Shown here: positions 41,336 to 49,901 of the stretch, piece by piece
How positions within the stretch are numbered: the first letter of the stretch is position 1
How the letters are laid out: each line of letters opens with the position of its first letter
NCBI GenBank assembly: GCA_900545925.1
Contig: URAZ01000011.1
Location: 19,601 to 83,600 of the forward strand
Reading direction: 5' to 3'
Length of the DNA: 64,000 bases
Source: an uncultured Eubacteriales bacterium
GTDB lineage: Bacteria > Bacillota > Clostridia > Oscillospirales > Oscillospiraceae
The notes under the pieces: model-generated
What the model saw: the letters and a program-made list of their open reading frames with translations, nothing else
What the model was told of the DNA's origin: nothing
Database searches by the model: none
Made by a program: the position numbers and the translations under genes

Positions 41336-43768
41336 TTACAGCTTTTTCATGTGCTGCGCCGCCGTGTTTGCCATGAGGCGCTTGGTGCCGACGCCGTCGA
41401 ATGCGATCTCGAGCAGCGCGTCGGCGCCCATGGGCAGGACCGTCAGAATCATGCCCCGGCCAAAGGCCTTGTGCTGCACCATTTCCCCTGCCGCGAAGCT
41501 GACCTTCGGAGCAGGCTTCGGCTGCGTGTGGACGGAATAGTCCTTCTGCGGCTTCGGCTGCGTGGGGATCTGAGAAAAGTCGTTATACTCGTCGCCGTAA
41601 ATGCTGACGCGTCCAAACGAGCCGTACTGCCGGGGGGCCTGCTGCGAATAGCTGGGCTTCGGCGCGCCGACGCGCTTGACGGATTCCGCTGGAAGCTCGT
41701 CTACAAAGCGGGAGGGCAGATTCGTCGTCGTGCGGCCGTAGAGCATGCGCTGCCGGGCGTAGGAAATGACGAGGTTCTGCTTGGCTCTGGTGATGGCGAC
41801 GTAGCACAGGCGGCGTTCCTCTTCCAGCTCCTCCGGCTCGCTCAGGCAGCGGTTCGACGGGAACAGCCCCTCTTCAAAACCCGTGAGAAATACATTTGGG
41901 AATTCCAGACCCTTGGCCGCGTGCATCGTCATCATCACGACGGCGTCCGCTTCCGGGTCATACTGCTCGATATCCGTGTAGAGGGCAATTTCCTCCAAAA
42001 AGCCCACCAGCGTGGGCGTATCGGTGTTTTCCATATAGGCAAGAATGCTGGATTTGAGTTCGCGGATGTTTTCTGCGCGGGTGCGCGCTTCGATATCGTC
42101 CTTTTCCTCAAGCATGTTCAGATAGCCGGTGCGGAGCATGACTTCTTCGTAGAAATCCGGCAGGGAAAGCGTCGTCAGAAGCTCGGCGCATTCCTCGATC
42201 ACGACCGTGAAGGCCATGAGCTTTGCGGCGGATTTTTCAAGGCTCGGATAGCTGTACGGGTCGGAGACGACCGTATAGAGCGGCACACCGGCCGCGGCCG
42301 CCTGCCGCTGCGCCATTTCGAGCGTCTTACCACCAATGCCGCGCGGCGGGTTGTTGATGATGCGCTGCAATCTCAGCTCGTCTGCGCGGTTATTGATCAC
42401 GCACAGATAGGCCAGCATATCCTTGACCTCAGCGCGGTCAAAGAAGCGTGTGCCGCCGATGATGCGGTACGGGATGCCGCTGCGCTTGAACGCATTTTCC
42501 ACCGCGTTCGACTGCGCGTTCGTGCGGTAGAGCACGGCGAAGTCCTTGAAATTCTTCCCCTTGGACATGGAGATGATGCGGCTGGCAATATAATTGGCCT
42601 CGTCCGACTCGCTTGACGCCTCGTAGACTGTGATGCGGTCGCCTGCGGCGTTCTGCGTCCAGAGCTTTTTGCCTTTTCTTCCCCGGTTGTGCGAGATCAC
42701 GGCGTTGGCCGCGTTCAAAATGGCCTGCGTGGAGCGGTAATTCTGCTCAAGCCGGATGACGCGGGCGCCCTTGAACTGCTTTTCAAAGGAAAGAATATTT
42801 TCGATGGTCGCGCCGCGGAATTTGTAGATGGACTGATCGTCATCGCCGACAACGCAGATATTCTCATATCCGCCCGCAAGCAGGGCCGTCAGCTGGTACT
42901 GCAGCTGGTTCGTGTCCTGATACTCGTCGATCATGACATAGTGGAATTTGCGCTGGTAATACGTCCGCACATCCTCGAACTGCTCAAGCAGCTCGACGGT
43001 CTTGAGGATGATATCATCAAAATCCAGCGCATTGGCCTCGTGCAGGCGCTTTTCGTATTCGGCGTAGAGCTGCGCGATGCGATCCATGCGGTAATCGCCG
43101 GACTTTCCGGCGTGTCTGGAAAACAGCTCCGGATTCTGCCGCTTGTCCTTGGCCTTGCTGATCACAGAAAGAACCAGACGCGGCGGGAGGGATTTTTCGT
43201 CCAGCCCGAAGTCTTTCAGAATGTCCTTCATGACCCGCTCGGAATCGCTCGTGTCATAGATCGTGAAGCGGCCCGTGTAGCCGTCCAGCCGGTCGATCTC
43301 CCGCCGGAGAATGCGGCAGCAGGCAGCGTGGAACGTCATGGCCCATACGTCCATGGCGTAGTCGCCCAGCAGCGCCTGCAATCTGGCCTTCAGCTCGTTT
43401 GCAGCTTTGTTTGTGAACGTGATGGCCAGAATCGACCACGGCGCGGCGGGACGCAATGCGCACAGGCGCTCGGCCTGCTGCTGCATGGCGGGATCGCGCG
43501 TTTTGAGGTAGTCCTCGAGATATGTAACGTCTTCCTCCGCGATATACTCCGGAATTTCATTCGAGTCGGAGCCTTCGCCGAAGGCGATGAGATTGGCAAT
43601 GCGGTTGATGAGCACGGTCGTCTTGCCGCTCCCCGCACCGGCCAGCAGCAGCAGCGGCCCCTGCGTCGTGAGAACGCCCTCGCGCTGCATGTCGTTCAGG
43701 TTCTGAAAGCGCGCTGCGATCACAGCGCGGCGTGCAGATAAGAACCGGGCTTCAAATGTCTGTTCCAT
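41336..43768 (-). CDS. pcrA: UvrD/PcrA-type DNA helicase
   Basis: This 3'-5' SF1 helicase functions in repair and replication restart. The 810-residue protein has motif I GAGSGKTTVL (about residue 45), TFTNKAANELK, motif II DEYQDTNQLQ (about 285), motif III GDDDQSIYKFRGA, motif IV EQNYRST, motif V TMHAAKGLEF (about 610) and motif VI RRLCYVAITRAKQNL. The C-terminus ends in a PcrA-like Tudor-type domain (VQHKAFGRGMI). An insertion of about 50 residues after motif I (NEIPEYIAEEDVTYLEDYLKTRD) is seen in clostridial members. ATG 43768 has AAGGGG upstream. Confidence 0.96.
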   Translation of the reverse strand: MEQTFEARFLSARRAVIAARFQNLNDMQREGVLTTQGPLLLLAGAGSGKTTVLINRIANLIAFGEGSDSNEIPEYIAEEDVTYLEDYLKTRDPAMQQQAERLCALRPAAPWSILAITFTNKAANELKARLQALLGDYAMDVWAMTFHAACCRILRREIDRLDGYTGRFTIYDTSDSERVMKDILKDFGLDEKSLPPRLVLSVISKAKDKRQNPELFSRHAGKSGDYRMDRIAQLYAEYEKRLHEANALDFDDIILKTVELLEQFEDVRTYYQRKFHYVMIDEYQDTNQLQYQLTALLAGGYENICVVGDDDQSIYKFRGATIENILSFEKQFKGARVIRLEQNYRSTQAILNAANAVISHNRGRKGKKLWTQNAAGDRITVYEASSESDEANYIASRIISMSKGKNFKDFAVLYRTNAQSNAVENAFKRSGIPYRIIGGTRFFDRAEVKDMLAYLCVINNRADELRLQRIINNPPRGIGGKTLEMAQRQAAAAGVPLYTVVSDPYSYPSLEKSAAKLMAFTVVIEECAELLTTLSLPDFYEEVMLRTGYLNMLEEKDDIEARTRAENIRELKSSILAYMENTDTPTLVGFLEEIALYTDIEQYDPEADAVVMMTMHAAKGLEFPNVFLTGFEEGLFPSNRCLSEPEELEEERRLCYVAITRAKQNLVISYARQRMLYGRTTTNLPSRFVDELPAESVKRVGAPKPSYSQQAPRQYGSFGRVSIYGDEYNDFSQIPTQPKPQKDYSVHTQPKPAPKVSFAAGEMVQHKAFGRGMILTVLPMGADALLEIAFDGVGTKRLMANTAAQHMKKL

Positions 43769-43811
43769 AGCTTCCCCTTGTGGGCAATGTCATCGATCTG
43801 CGCAGCACCCT

Positions 43812-43831
43812 GTAGGGGCCGACGCCCCTAC
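43812..43831. repeat. Solo hairpin of the dispersed family
   Basis: The sequence GTAGGGGC-CGAC-GCCCCTAC is a perfect 8 bp stem with a 4-base loop. It equals the two ends of the dispersed element joined with the core deleted. It lies in the 186 bp gap upstream of pcrA, where I see no other feature. Confidence 0.7.
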
Positions 43832-43954
43832 CAGAACCTTGTTCGAGTTTTCATCGTGCTTGCGTCAACTGACAGGTCACAGCATCAAGTGATATGACAT
43901 TGCCTTTTCAATAAACTACGGATATTCTACTGCATTTTTCCCGGTTTGTCGATA

Positions 43955-44656
43955 TCAAAAAAATGTTCGGAGTCGCTCAAGCGCTTTCTTTTCGATACGG
44001 CTGACCTGCACCTGCGATACGCCGATGAGGCCGGCAACACGCTGCTGCGTCAGGCTGTGATAGTATCGAAGCTGGATAACAAGACGTTCCTTGTCGTTCA
44101 GGCGGGCAAGCGCCTCCTGCAGGGCCATGCGTTCGAGTAACCTTTCCTCCATGCCGTCGGTGCACAGGACATCCTCGAGCGAAAAGCCCTCCTCTCCGGT
44201 CTGGCGCTGGATGGATTCAGTCGCGCTGGTAGCTGTTTCGGCGGCTGCGATTTCCTCAGGCGAAAGGCCCAGTGCCTCGGAAAGTTCGGATACCGTCGGG
44301 TCGCGGCCAAAATCGCCGGTCAGGCGCTCACGCGCTTTTTTGATGGCGGCAGCGCGCTCCTTGATGCTGCGGCTGACCTTAACTGCGCCGTCATCGCGCA
44401 GGAAGCGGCGGATCTCGCCGGCGATTTTGGGGACGGCATAGGTGGAAAACTGCGTGCCGTAGGCGGTGTCAAAGCCCTCGACCGCCTTTAAAAAGCCGAC
44501 GCAGCCAAGCTGGAACAGGTCGTCCGGCTCCACGCCGCGGCCAAAATACCGCCGGGCGATCGACCAGATGAGGCCCGTGTTTTCCGTGACAAGCCGCTCG
44601 GACGCGTCCCGGTCGCCCTGCTGCGAGCGCTGGATGAGCGTAATGGTGTCGCTCAA
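43955..44656 (-). CDS. sigF: RNA polymerase sporulation sigma factor SigF
   Basis: SigF is the first forespore-specific sigma factor, held by SpoIIAB. The 233-residue protein has region 2 (GLIWSIARRYFGRGVEPDDLFQLGCVGFLKAVEGFD), region 3 (VSRSIKERAAAIKKARERL) and a region 4 HTH (LTQQRVAGLIGVSQVQVSRIEKKALERL). It is the last gene of the spoIIA operon and overlaps spoIIAB by 4 bases. SigF/SigG/SigB are similar, but the operon identifies SigF. Confidence 0.96.
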   Translation of the reverse strand: MSDTITLIQRSQQGDRDASERLVTENTGLIWSIARRYFGRGVEPDDLFQLGCVGFLKAVEGFDTAYGTQFSTYAVPKIAGEIRRFLRDDGAVKVSRSIKERAAAIKKARERLTGDFGRDPTVSELSEALGLSPEEIAAAETATSATESIQRQTGEEGFSLEDVLCTDGMEERLLERMALQEALARLNDKERLVIQLRYYHSLTQQRVAGLIGVSQVQVSRIEKKALERLRTFF

Positions 44657-45093
44657 GCGGTTTTCCTCCGCTGCACGATCCTGCGCTTCATATGTACCGT
44701 CGTGCCTTTACCGGGCTTTGACGTGACCTGCAGTGAGCTCATGAAGCTCTCCATGATCGTAAAGCCCATGCCGCTGCGCTCCGGGCCGCCGGTCGTGAAC
44801 ATGGGCGCGCGGGCCTTTTCCACGTCCTCCATGCCGCAGCCCTTGTCGCGGATGACGATATCCAGCACGTTCTCCGGCAGAATGCGGCAGCGGATGGTCA
44901 CGGTGCCGAGGCAGTCGCGGTAGGCATGGACAATGCAGTTGGTCACGGCCTCGGACACGGCGGTCTTGATATCGTTCAGCTCCTCGAGATTGGGGTCGAG
45001 CTGCGCGGCGAAGCACGCGACTGCCGCGCGGGCAAACGATTCATTGGCTGACCTGCTGGGGAAGGTCAGCGTCATTTCATTTTCAGCTTTCAT
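44653..45093 (-). CDS. spoIIAB: Anti-sigma-F factor SpoIIAB
   Basis: SpoIIAB binds and inhibits SigF and is a Ser kinase for SpoIIAA. The 146-residue GHKL-type protein has the N box EAVTNCIVHAYR (about 43), G1 DKGCGM (about 78), and G2 GGPERSGMGFTIMESFM (about 97). ATG 45093 has AAAGGAG upstream and overlaps spoIIAA by 11 bases; the longer frame is rejected. Confidence 0.95.
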   Translation of the reverse strand: MKAENEMTLTFPSRSANESFARAAVACFAAQLDPNLEELNDIKTAVSEAVTNCIVHAYRDCLGTVTIRCRILPENVLDIVIRDKGCGMEDVEKARAPMFTTGGPERSGMGFTIMESFMSSLQVTSKPGKGTTVHMKRRIVQRRKTA

Positions 45094-45415
45094 GGACAAG
45101 GCTCCTTTCATCTTCCAGAGTTGCAATGCGCTCAATGCCGGAGGCCTTGAGCACCTTCATCGGCTGCGGCGGGACGCTTCTGAGAATCACCTCGCCGCGC
45201 AGCTGCCGCATGCGCCGCACGCAGGAGATCACGATGGCGATGCCGCTCGAGTCCATAAACGTGACCTCCCGGAAATCCAGCACGCACACACGCGGCAGAT
45301 AGAGGTCGATCTTGTTGCCCAGGACGCGCATGATATCCTTCGCGCTGTGGTGGTCGATCTCGCCGCGCAGCGCGACGGTCAGATGCTTGTCCTGCAAAAA
45401 GCTTGTGAGATTCAT
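45083..45415 (-). CDS. spoIIAA: Anti-anti-sigma factor SpoIIAA
   Basis: SpoIIAA releases SigF by binding SpoIIAB; phosphorylation on serine inactivates it. The 110-residue STAS protein has the conserved VLDFREVTFMDSSGIAIVISC, with the phospho-site in the DSSG at Ser56/57. ATG 45415 with GGAGG upstream is the start; the longer frame lacks family support. The promoter at 45467-45500 looks Spo0A-dependent. Confidence 0.95.
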   Translation of the reverse strand: MNLTSFLQDKHLTVALRGEIDHHSAKDIMRVLGNKIDLYLPRVCVLDFREVTFMDSSGIAIVISCVRRMRQLRGEVILRSVPPQPMKVLKASGIERIATLEDERSLVHES

Positions 45416-45466
45416 TTGTTCGCCTCCAAAAAAGAAAATGGACACACAGGGGTTTCCTGCATGTCC

Positions 45467-45500
45467 ATTATAGAAGCTTTTACGCGCGGGTTTTGTCAAA
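45467..45500 (-). promoter_or_regulatory. Spo0A-type promoter of the spoIIA operon
   Basis: On the minus strand, -10 TATAAT (45467-45472) lies 21 bp from a -35-like TTGACA (45494-45499). The wide spacing is typical of the Spo0A-activated spoIIG promoter of Bacillus. The plus strand over the -35 reads TTGTCAAA (45493-45500), an exact match to the TTGTCRAA Spo0A box. It begins five bases after the valS stop. Confidence 0.7.
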
Positions 45501-45504
45501 GGAA

Positions 45505-48144
45505 TTACCGGCGCAGACGCTTTTCACTTTCTTCGAGCTGCGCAAGCAGCGCACGGTTCTTTTCGAGCTTTTCGCGCTGCTCGGCCACGACCTTTTCGGG
45601 TGCGCGGGAGACAAACGCTACGTTTGAAAGCTTGCCCTCGAACATGGCGATCTGCTTGAGGCAGTTCGCCTTTTCCTTTTCGATGCGGGCCAGTTCCTTC
45701 TCGAAGTCGATGAGCTCCTCGAGCGGGATATAGAGCTTGGCATCGTTCGTGACGACGCAGACCATGTTTTCGTGGCCCTCTGGATCAGCATCGCAGATGA
45801 TGACCTGATCGGCATAGGCCAGACGGCAGATGAAGCCCGTGCCCTGCCGGAAGATCTCGCCCTTGTCAGACACGACATAGAGCGTGCTCTTCTTCGACGG
45901 CGGGACGTTCATCTCTGCGCGGCGGTTGCGGATGGAGCGGATGGCATTCATGACGGACTCCATGTGTGCAGCCTCAATGGAGAAGTTCAGGTTCTCGTCA
46001 TACTTCGGCCAGTCAGCCAGCATGAGGAAGCTGCCCTCGTGCGGGATCGCCTGCCAGATCTCTTCAGTGATGAACGGCATGAACGGATGCAGCAGACGCA
46101 GGAACTGGTCAAGCACATAGACCAGCACCTTCTGCGCCGCCAGCTTGCTCTTTTCGTCCTCGCCGTAAAGTCTTGCCTTGGTGAGTTCGATATACCAGTC
46201 GCAATAGGTATCCCAGATAAAGTCGTAGACCTTGGCGGAGGCCACGCCCAGTTCATAGGCATCCATGTTCTCCGTGACTTCTTTGATGAGCGTATTGAGC
46301 TTGGAGAGCACCCACTTGTCCTCGATCTCAAGGTCGGCGGCATCCGGAAGCCCGTTTTCTTCGACGGTCAGGTTCATGAGCACATAGCGGCTCGCGTTCC
46401 AGATCTTATTGGCGAAGTTGCGCATGGCCTCGCACTTCTCGACGTAGAAGCGCATGTCGTTGCCGGGCGAGTTGCCGGTGATGAGGTTGAAGCGCAGGGC
46501 GTCCGCGCCGTATTTCTCGGCCATTTCCAGCGGGTCGATGCCGTTGCCGAGGGACTTGGACATCTTGCGGCCCTTATCGTCGCGGACGAGACCGTGGATG
46601 AAGACGGTCTTAAACGGCTCCTTTTTCATCTGCTCCATGCCGGAGACGACCATGCGCGCCACCCAGAAGAAGATGATATCATAGCCCGTAACCATATCGG
46701 TCGTCGGGTACCAGTATTTGAGGTCTTCAGAATTCAGATCGGGCCAGCCGAGCGTTGAGAACGGCCACAGGCCGGACGAGAACCAGGTGTCGAGCACGTC
46801 CTCGTCGCGGGTCAGCTTCGTGCAGCCGCACTTTTCGCACTTCGTCGGGTCTTTGCGGCTGACGTTGATATGGCCGCACGCATCGCAGTACCACGCGGGG
46901 ATCTGATGGCCCCACCAAAGCTGGCGGGAGATGCACCAGTCGTGCACATTTTCCATCCAGTTGAGATACGTCTTGGAGAAGCGCTCGGGAACAAATTTGA
47001 TCGTGCCGTTCTTGACGACGCGGATAGCCTCTTCTGCCAACGGCTTCATCTTGACGAACCACTGCGCGGAAATGAGCGGCTCGACATCGTTGTGGCAGCG
47101 GTAGCAGGTGCCAACGTTGTGGGAATACGGCTCGGTCTTGACGAGATAGCCCTGCTCTTCGAGGTCCTTTACAAGGGCTTTGCGGCATTCATAGCGGTCC
47201 ATGCCGTTGTATTTGCCGCCGTTTTCGTTGATATGGCCGTCGTCGGCGATGACGCGGATAACATCAAGGTTATGGCGCAGGCCGACCTCAAAGTCATTGG
47301 GGTCGTGCGCCGGGGTCATTTTGACCGCACCGGTACCGAAGCCGATCTCGCAGTATTCATCGCCCACAATGGGAATCTCGCGGTTCATGATGGGCAGAAT
47401 GCAGGTCTTGCCGATCAGATGCTTGAATTTTTCGTCATTCGGGTTGACGGCCACGCCGGTGTCGCCCATCATGGTTTCCGGGCGGGTCGTGGCAACGACG
47501 ATATCGCCGGAGCCGTCAGAGAGCGGATACCGGATATACCAGAGATGGCCGGGCTTGTCAACGTATTCGACTTCCGCGTCAGAGAGTGCGGTCAGGCAGT
47601 GCGGGCACCAGTTGATGATGCGGCTGCCCTTGTAAATAAGGCCCTTGTCATACATCTCGCAGAACGCCTCGCGCACGGCCTTGGAGCAGCCCTCGTCCAT
47701 GGTGAAGCGGCTGCGCGACCAGTCGCAGCTGACGCCGAGCTTTCGCTGCTGCTCGACGATGCGGCTGCCGTACTTTTCCTTCCACGCCCAGACGCGCTCG
47801 AGGAACTTTTCGCGGCCAAGGTCATAGCGGGTCTTGCCTTCCTTGACGCGCAGTTCTTCCTCGACCTTAATCTGGGTGGCAATACCGGCATGATCGGTGC
47901 CGGGCAGCCAGAGGGCGCTGTAGCCCTCCATACGCTTATAGCGGGTCAGAATGTCCTGCAGCGTGGAGTCGAGCGCGTGGCCCATATGAAGCTGGCCGGT
48001 GACGTTGGGAGGCGGCATGACGATGGAATAGGGTTTCTTGCCGGGGTCTGGTTCGGCCTTGAAGCAGTCGTTGTCCAGCCACATCTGATAGATCTGGCTT
48101 TCCACCTGTGTCGGGTCGTATTGCTTGGGCAGTTCTTTTCTCAT
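45505..48144 (-). CDS. valS: Valyl-tRNA synthetase
   Basis: ValS charges tRNA-Val. The 879-residue class I enzyme has the HIGH motif as HMGHA (about residue 53) in PPPNVTGQLHMGHAL, the editing domain (VATTRPETMMGDTGVAVNP), the KMSKS motif in DDKGRKMSKSLGNGIDP (about 525), an anticodon-binding domain, and a C-terminal coiled coil (LIDFEKELARIEKEKANCLKQIAMFEGKL). It has no T-box directly upstream. A valine-type T-box lies about 1.5 kb further upstream, beyond two membrane-protein genes, and may control all three genes. spoIIA follows at once. Confidence 0.97.
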   Translation of the reverse strand: MRKELPKQYDPTQVESQIYQMWLDNDCFKAEPDPGKKPYSIVMPPPNVTGQLHMGHALDSTLQDILTRYKRMEGYSALWLPGTDHAGIATQIKVEEELRVKEGKTRYDLGREKFLERVWAWKEKYGSRIVEQQRKLGVSCDWSRSRFTMDEGCSKAVREAFCEMYDKGLIYKGSRIINWCPHCLTALSDAEVEYVDKPGHLWYIRYPLSDGSGDIVVATTRPETMMGDTGVAVNPNDEKFKHLIGKTCILPIMNREIPIVGDEYCEIGFGTGAVKMTPAHDPNDFEVGLRHNLDVIRVIADDGHINENGGKYNGMDRYECRKALVKDLEEQGYLVKTEPYSHNVGTCYRCHNDVEPLISAQWFVKMKPLAEEAIRVVKNGTIKFVPERFSKTYLNWMENVHDWCISRQLWWGHQIPAWYCDACGHINVSRKDPTKCEKCGCTKLTRDEDVLDTWFSSGLWPFSTLGWPDLNSEDLKYWYPTTDMVTGYDIIFFWVARMVVSGMEQMKKEPFKTVFIHGLVRDDKGRKMSKSLGNGIDPLEMAEKYGADALRFNLITGNSPGNDMRFYVEKCEAMRNFANKIWNASRYVLMNLTVEENGLPDAADLEIEDKWVLSKLNTLIKEVTENMDAYELGVASAKVYDFIWDTYCDWYIELTKARLYGEDEKSKLAAQKVLVYVLDQFLRLLHPFMPFITEEIWQAIPHEGSFLMLADWPKYDENLNFSIEAAHMESVMNAIRSIRNRRAEMNVPPSKKSTLYVVSDKGEIFRQGTGFICRLAYADQVIICDADPEGHENMVCVVTNDAKLYIPLEELIDFEKELARIEKEKANCLKQIAMFEGKLSNVAFVSRAPEKVVAEQREKLEKNRALLAQLEESEKRLRR

Positions 48145-48171
48145 GTTGATTCTCCTATTAAAACATATTGT

Positions 48172-48828
48172 TTATTCTTCAGTCAATTTTGCACAGGGGC
48201 AGGCTGCGTGGGCACGGAAAAAGTCCAGAAATTCCTCCGGCGTGCCTAAAATCAGATCCTTCTTTTGCAGGACCGTGGCCGAGCCGGAGTGCGTCAGCAG
48301 GAAAAGGCTCGGCGTTTCCACCAGCGTTTCCATTTTTTCATACGGGAAGTCGGCCGATTTCTGGTTTGTCTTGATCTGCATTGCCTCGTCCGTGAATCGA
48401 ATCTTTGGCTTTGACGACAAATCCAGTCCGCCGAGGCTTTTTAAAAGCAGTGCCGCTGACTTCTGAAACTGTCTTGTCATGTCCGCATCCGGTCTTGGAA
48501 GAAACCGCGCCGCTGCAATCACCAGCGCAATGACGCCGGTTACAAGCAGCGTCATATTCTTCGGCTCCATCAGCCCCGTCACAAGCAGAAAGACACCTGC
48601 GGCGGCCAGAATCACAGACAAAACGGTCCGTACAATTCCCCGGCGCTTCAGCAGCGGGTCGTCCGCTCTGTATTCCTCCGCGAAGCGGTTCACGCCGTCG
48701 GTCATACGCCAAAGCTTGGGGTTCTTCTTCCGTGAGACAATCTCTGTACGCGCCCGCAGCGCCTTCGCCAATTCGCTCTGCAGTTCCGGACTGTAGTGCG
48801 TCGGGACAAATACAAATTCACCGGGCAT
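48172..48828 (-). CDS. YcxB-like membrane protein of unknown function (second copy)
   Basis: The 218-residue protein has two adjacent membrane spans (about 70-105: VRTVLSVILAAAGVFLLVTGL, MTLLVTGVIALVIAAARFL). A C-terminal domain (KIRFTDEAMQIKTNQKSADFPYEKMETLVETPSLFLL) resembles the PH-like YcxB domain. The fold assignment is from memory and tentative. The N-terminal 65 residues are soluble and charged. ATG 48828 follows GAGGAGA. It ends 28 bases before valS and lies 57 bases downstream of a similar gene, so both could be co-transcribed with valS from the T-box transcript. Confidence 0.6.
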   Translation of the reverse strand: MPGEFVFVPTHYSPELQSELAKALRARTEIVSRKKNPKLWRMTDGVNRFAEEYRADDPLLKRRGIVRTVLSVILAAAGVFLLVTGLMEPKNMTLLVTGVIALVIAAARFLPRPDADMTRQFQKSAALLLKSLGGLDLSSKPKIRFTDEAMQIKTNQKSADFPYEKMETLVETPSLFLLTHSGSATVLQKKDLILGTPEEFLDFFRAHAACPCAKLTEE

Positions 48829-48885
48829 GAATATCTCCTCTCATTCTCAATGTCATCGGCGGTGGTTTTACGCGTGGAATCGTCT

Positions 48886-49407
48886 TTACTTGATATATAC
48901 GACCGGCTTTCCGGTCTTTTCCTTGATAAATGCACGGAATTCCGCTGTGCTTCCGCCCTGCATGCCTTCCTTATCAACTGCCTGTGCATAATCTTTGGAA
49001 AGCGTAAGGATAAAATAGCGCTCCGTCTCGGCAACGGCAAAGATCTGCTTGTACTGCCATCTGCCCTCATTGACGCTTGTTGTCACAGTATAGCCGTCTT
49101 CATCAAACACCGTACTGGCATGCTCCGTGCCGGGAAGCAGACGCGCTCTGGCAGTCCGGGCATTGAGCCGGTCTTCTGTTCTCACCACTATGATTATGGC
49201 CAGGACTGCGATCAGCGCCAGCACGTCCCCTACGTCGAGGGCATTCTTCCTCAAATCCATAAGCAGGAAAAACGCTTCCATCAGAACGACAAGCGCCGCG
49301 AAGATATGCACCAGACAACTGCGCTTTTTCCGCACAGTCCGGCGGATGCCCTTTGCCATCGCCGTAAGTGTTTCAAGATCGTAATCCGTTTCAAACCGGA
49401 AGGTCAT
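48886..49407 (-). CDS. YcxB-like membrane protein of unknown function (first copy)
   Basis: The 173-residue protein has a charged N-terminus (FETDYDLETLTAMAKGIRRTVRKK), two membrane spans (about 30-75), then a YcxB-type domain (TVFDEDGYTVTTSVNEGRWQYKQIFAVAETERYFILTLS). It shares architecture with the neighbour at 48172-48828, although the sequences are far apart. GGAAAGGAGC precedes ATG 49407. It is the first gene after the T-box and the dispersed repeat. No function is known. Confidence 0.65.
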   Translation of the reverse strand: MTFRFETDYDLETLTAMAKGIRRTVRKKRSCLVHIFAALVVLMEAFFLLMDLRKNALDVGDVLALIAVLAIIIVVRTEDRLNARTARARLLPGTEHASTVFDEDGYTVTTSVNEGRWQYKQIFAVAETERYFILTLSKDYAQAVDKEGMQGGSTAEFRAFIKEKTGKPVVYIK

Positions 49408-49439
49408 ATGCGCTCCTTTCCAAAAAGCTGTGAGTTGGC

Positions 49440-49500
49440 AGGGACGGAACTCTGCTCTGCCCGGCAGAATGCAGTTGTTTTAACGGAAATCTCAGGCGGA
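49440..49500 (-). repeat. Partial copy of the dispersed element
   Basis: The segment AGGGACGGAACTCTGCTCTGCCCGGCAGAATGCAG followed by AACGGAAATCTC resembles one arm and the core of the dispersed element in reverse orientation. The other arm is missing, and it abuts the full copy at 49526. Confidence 0.5.
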
Positions 49501-49525
49501 TGCGAATGCAGTTTCTCACTTGTTC

Positions 49526-49630
49526 GTAGGGGCCGATGCCTACATCGGCCCGTTGAGAAGCTGCGAATTCGCCGTAGATTTCTGTAAAAGCGGTCTGTTC
49601 TGCCGGGCCGATGTGGGCATCGGCCTCTAC
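49526..49630 (+). repeat. Full-length dispersed element with hairpin ends
   Basis: The 105 bp copy begins GTAGGGGCCGATGCCTACATC and ends GATGTGGGCATCGGCCTCTAC, with the shared core GAATTCGCCGTAGATTTCTG and TCTGCCGGGCC. It sits between the T-box terminator and the first YcxB-like gene. Its hairpin ends could add a further stop or a processing site to that transcript. Confidence 0.85.
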
Positions 49631-49649
49631 AATCGAATGCGCAGATGCA

Positions 49650-49893
49650 AGAAAAAACGCCCTGAGTTTCAGACTCAGGGCGAAGAAATTCTCCGTGGTA
49701 CCACCTGCATTCCCGGAAAACCGGGCGCTCAAATCTCTGTAACGGGAGAACCCGGCGGGGCTTACTGTCAGTTCAGCCCGGCGGCTCGGAGGCGACGGGA
49801 ACTTTGGCTTTGCGGAAGCTTACACCAGCCGCTTCCTCTCTGCGGCGCTGCACGAAGTTCGTTCCTCTTCTCAGCTTGTATCGGTATGGGAAA
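49650..49893 (-). promoter_or_regulatory. T-box riboswitch, probable valine specifier (GUC)
   Basis: On the minus strand, the T-box sequence AGGTGGTACCACGGAG lies at 49690-49705 and is followed by a terminator stem (CGCCCTGAGT... ACTCAGGGCG) with TTTTTT, ending near 49652. Upstream a stem I is visible with AGAGAG, a GGCTGGTGTAAG distal loop and the segment AAGTTCCCGTCGCCTC. Pairing GAACTT/AAGTTC and GAGG/CCTC leaves CCGTCG in an internal loop, so GTC (valine) is the best specifier. CCCGTTA before stem III is also typical. It probably senses uncharged tRNA-Val. The next gene on the transcript is the YcxB-like gene, not valS. Confidence 0.9.
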
Positions 49894-49901
49894 ATGGTGC
49901 T

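Noticed and set aside
8357..49630. CRISPR array interpretation of the repeats
   Set aside because: Copies are widely scattered, lack regular spacing and spacers, and no cas genes are present.
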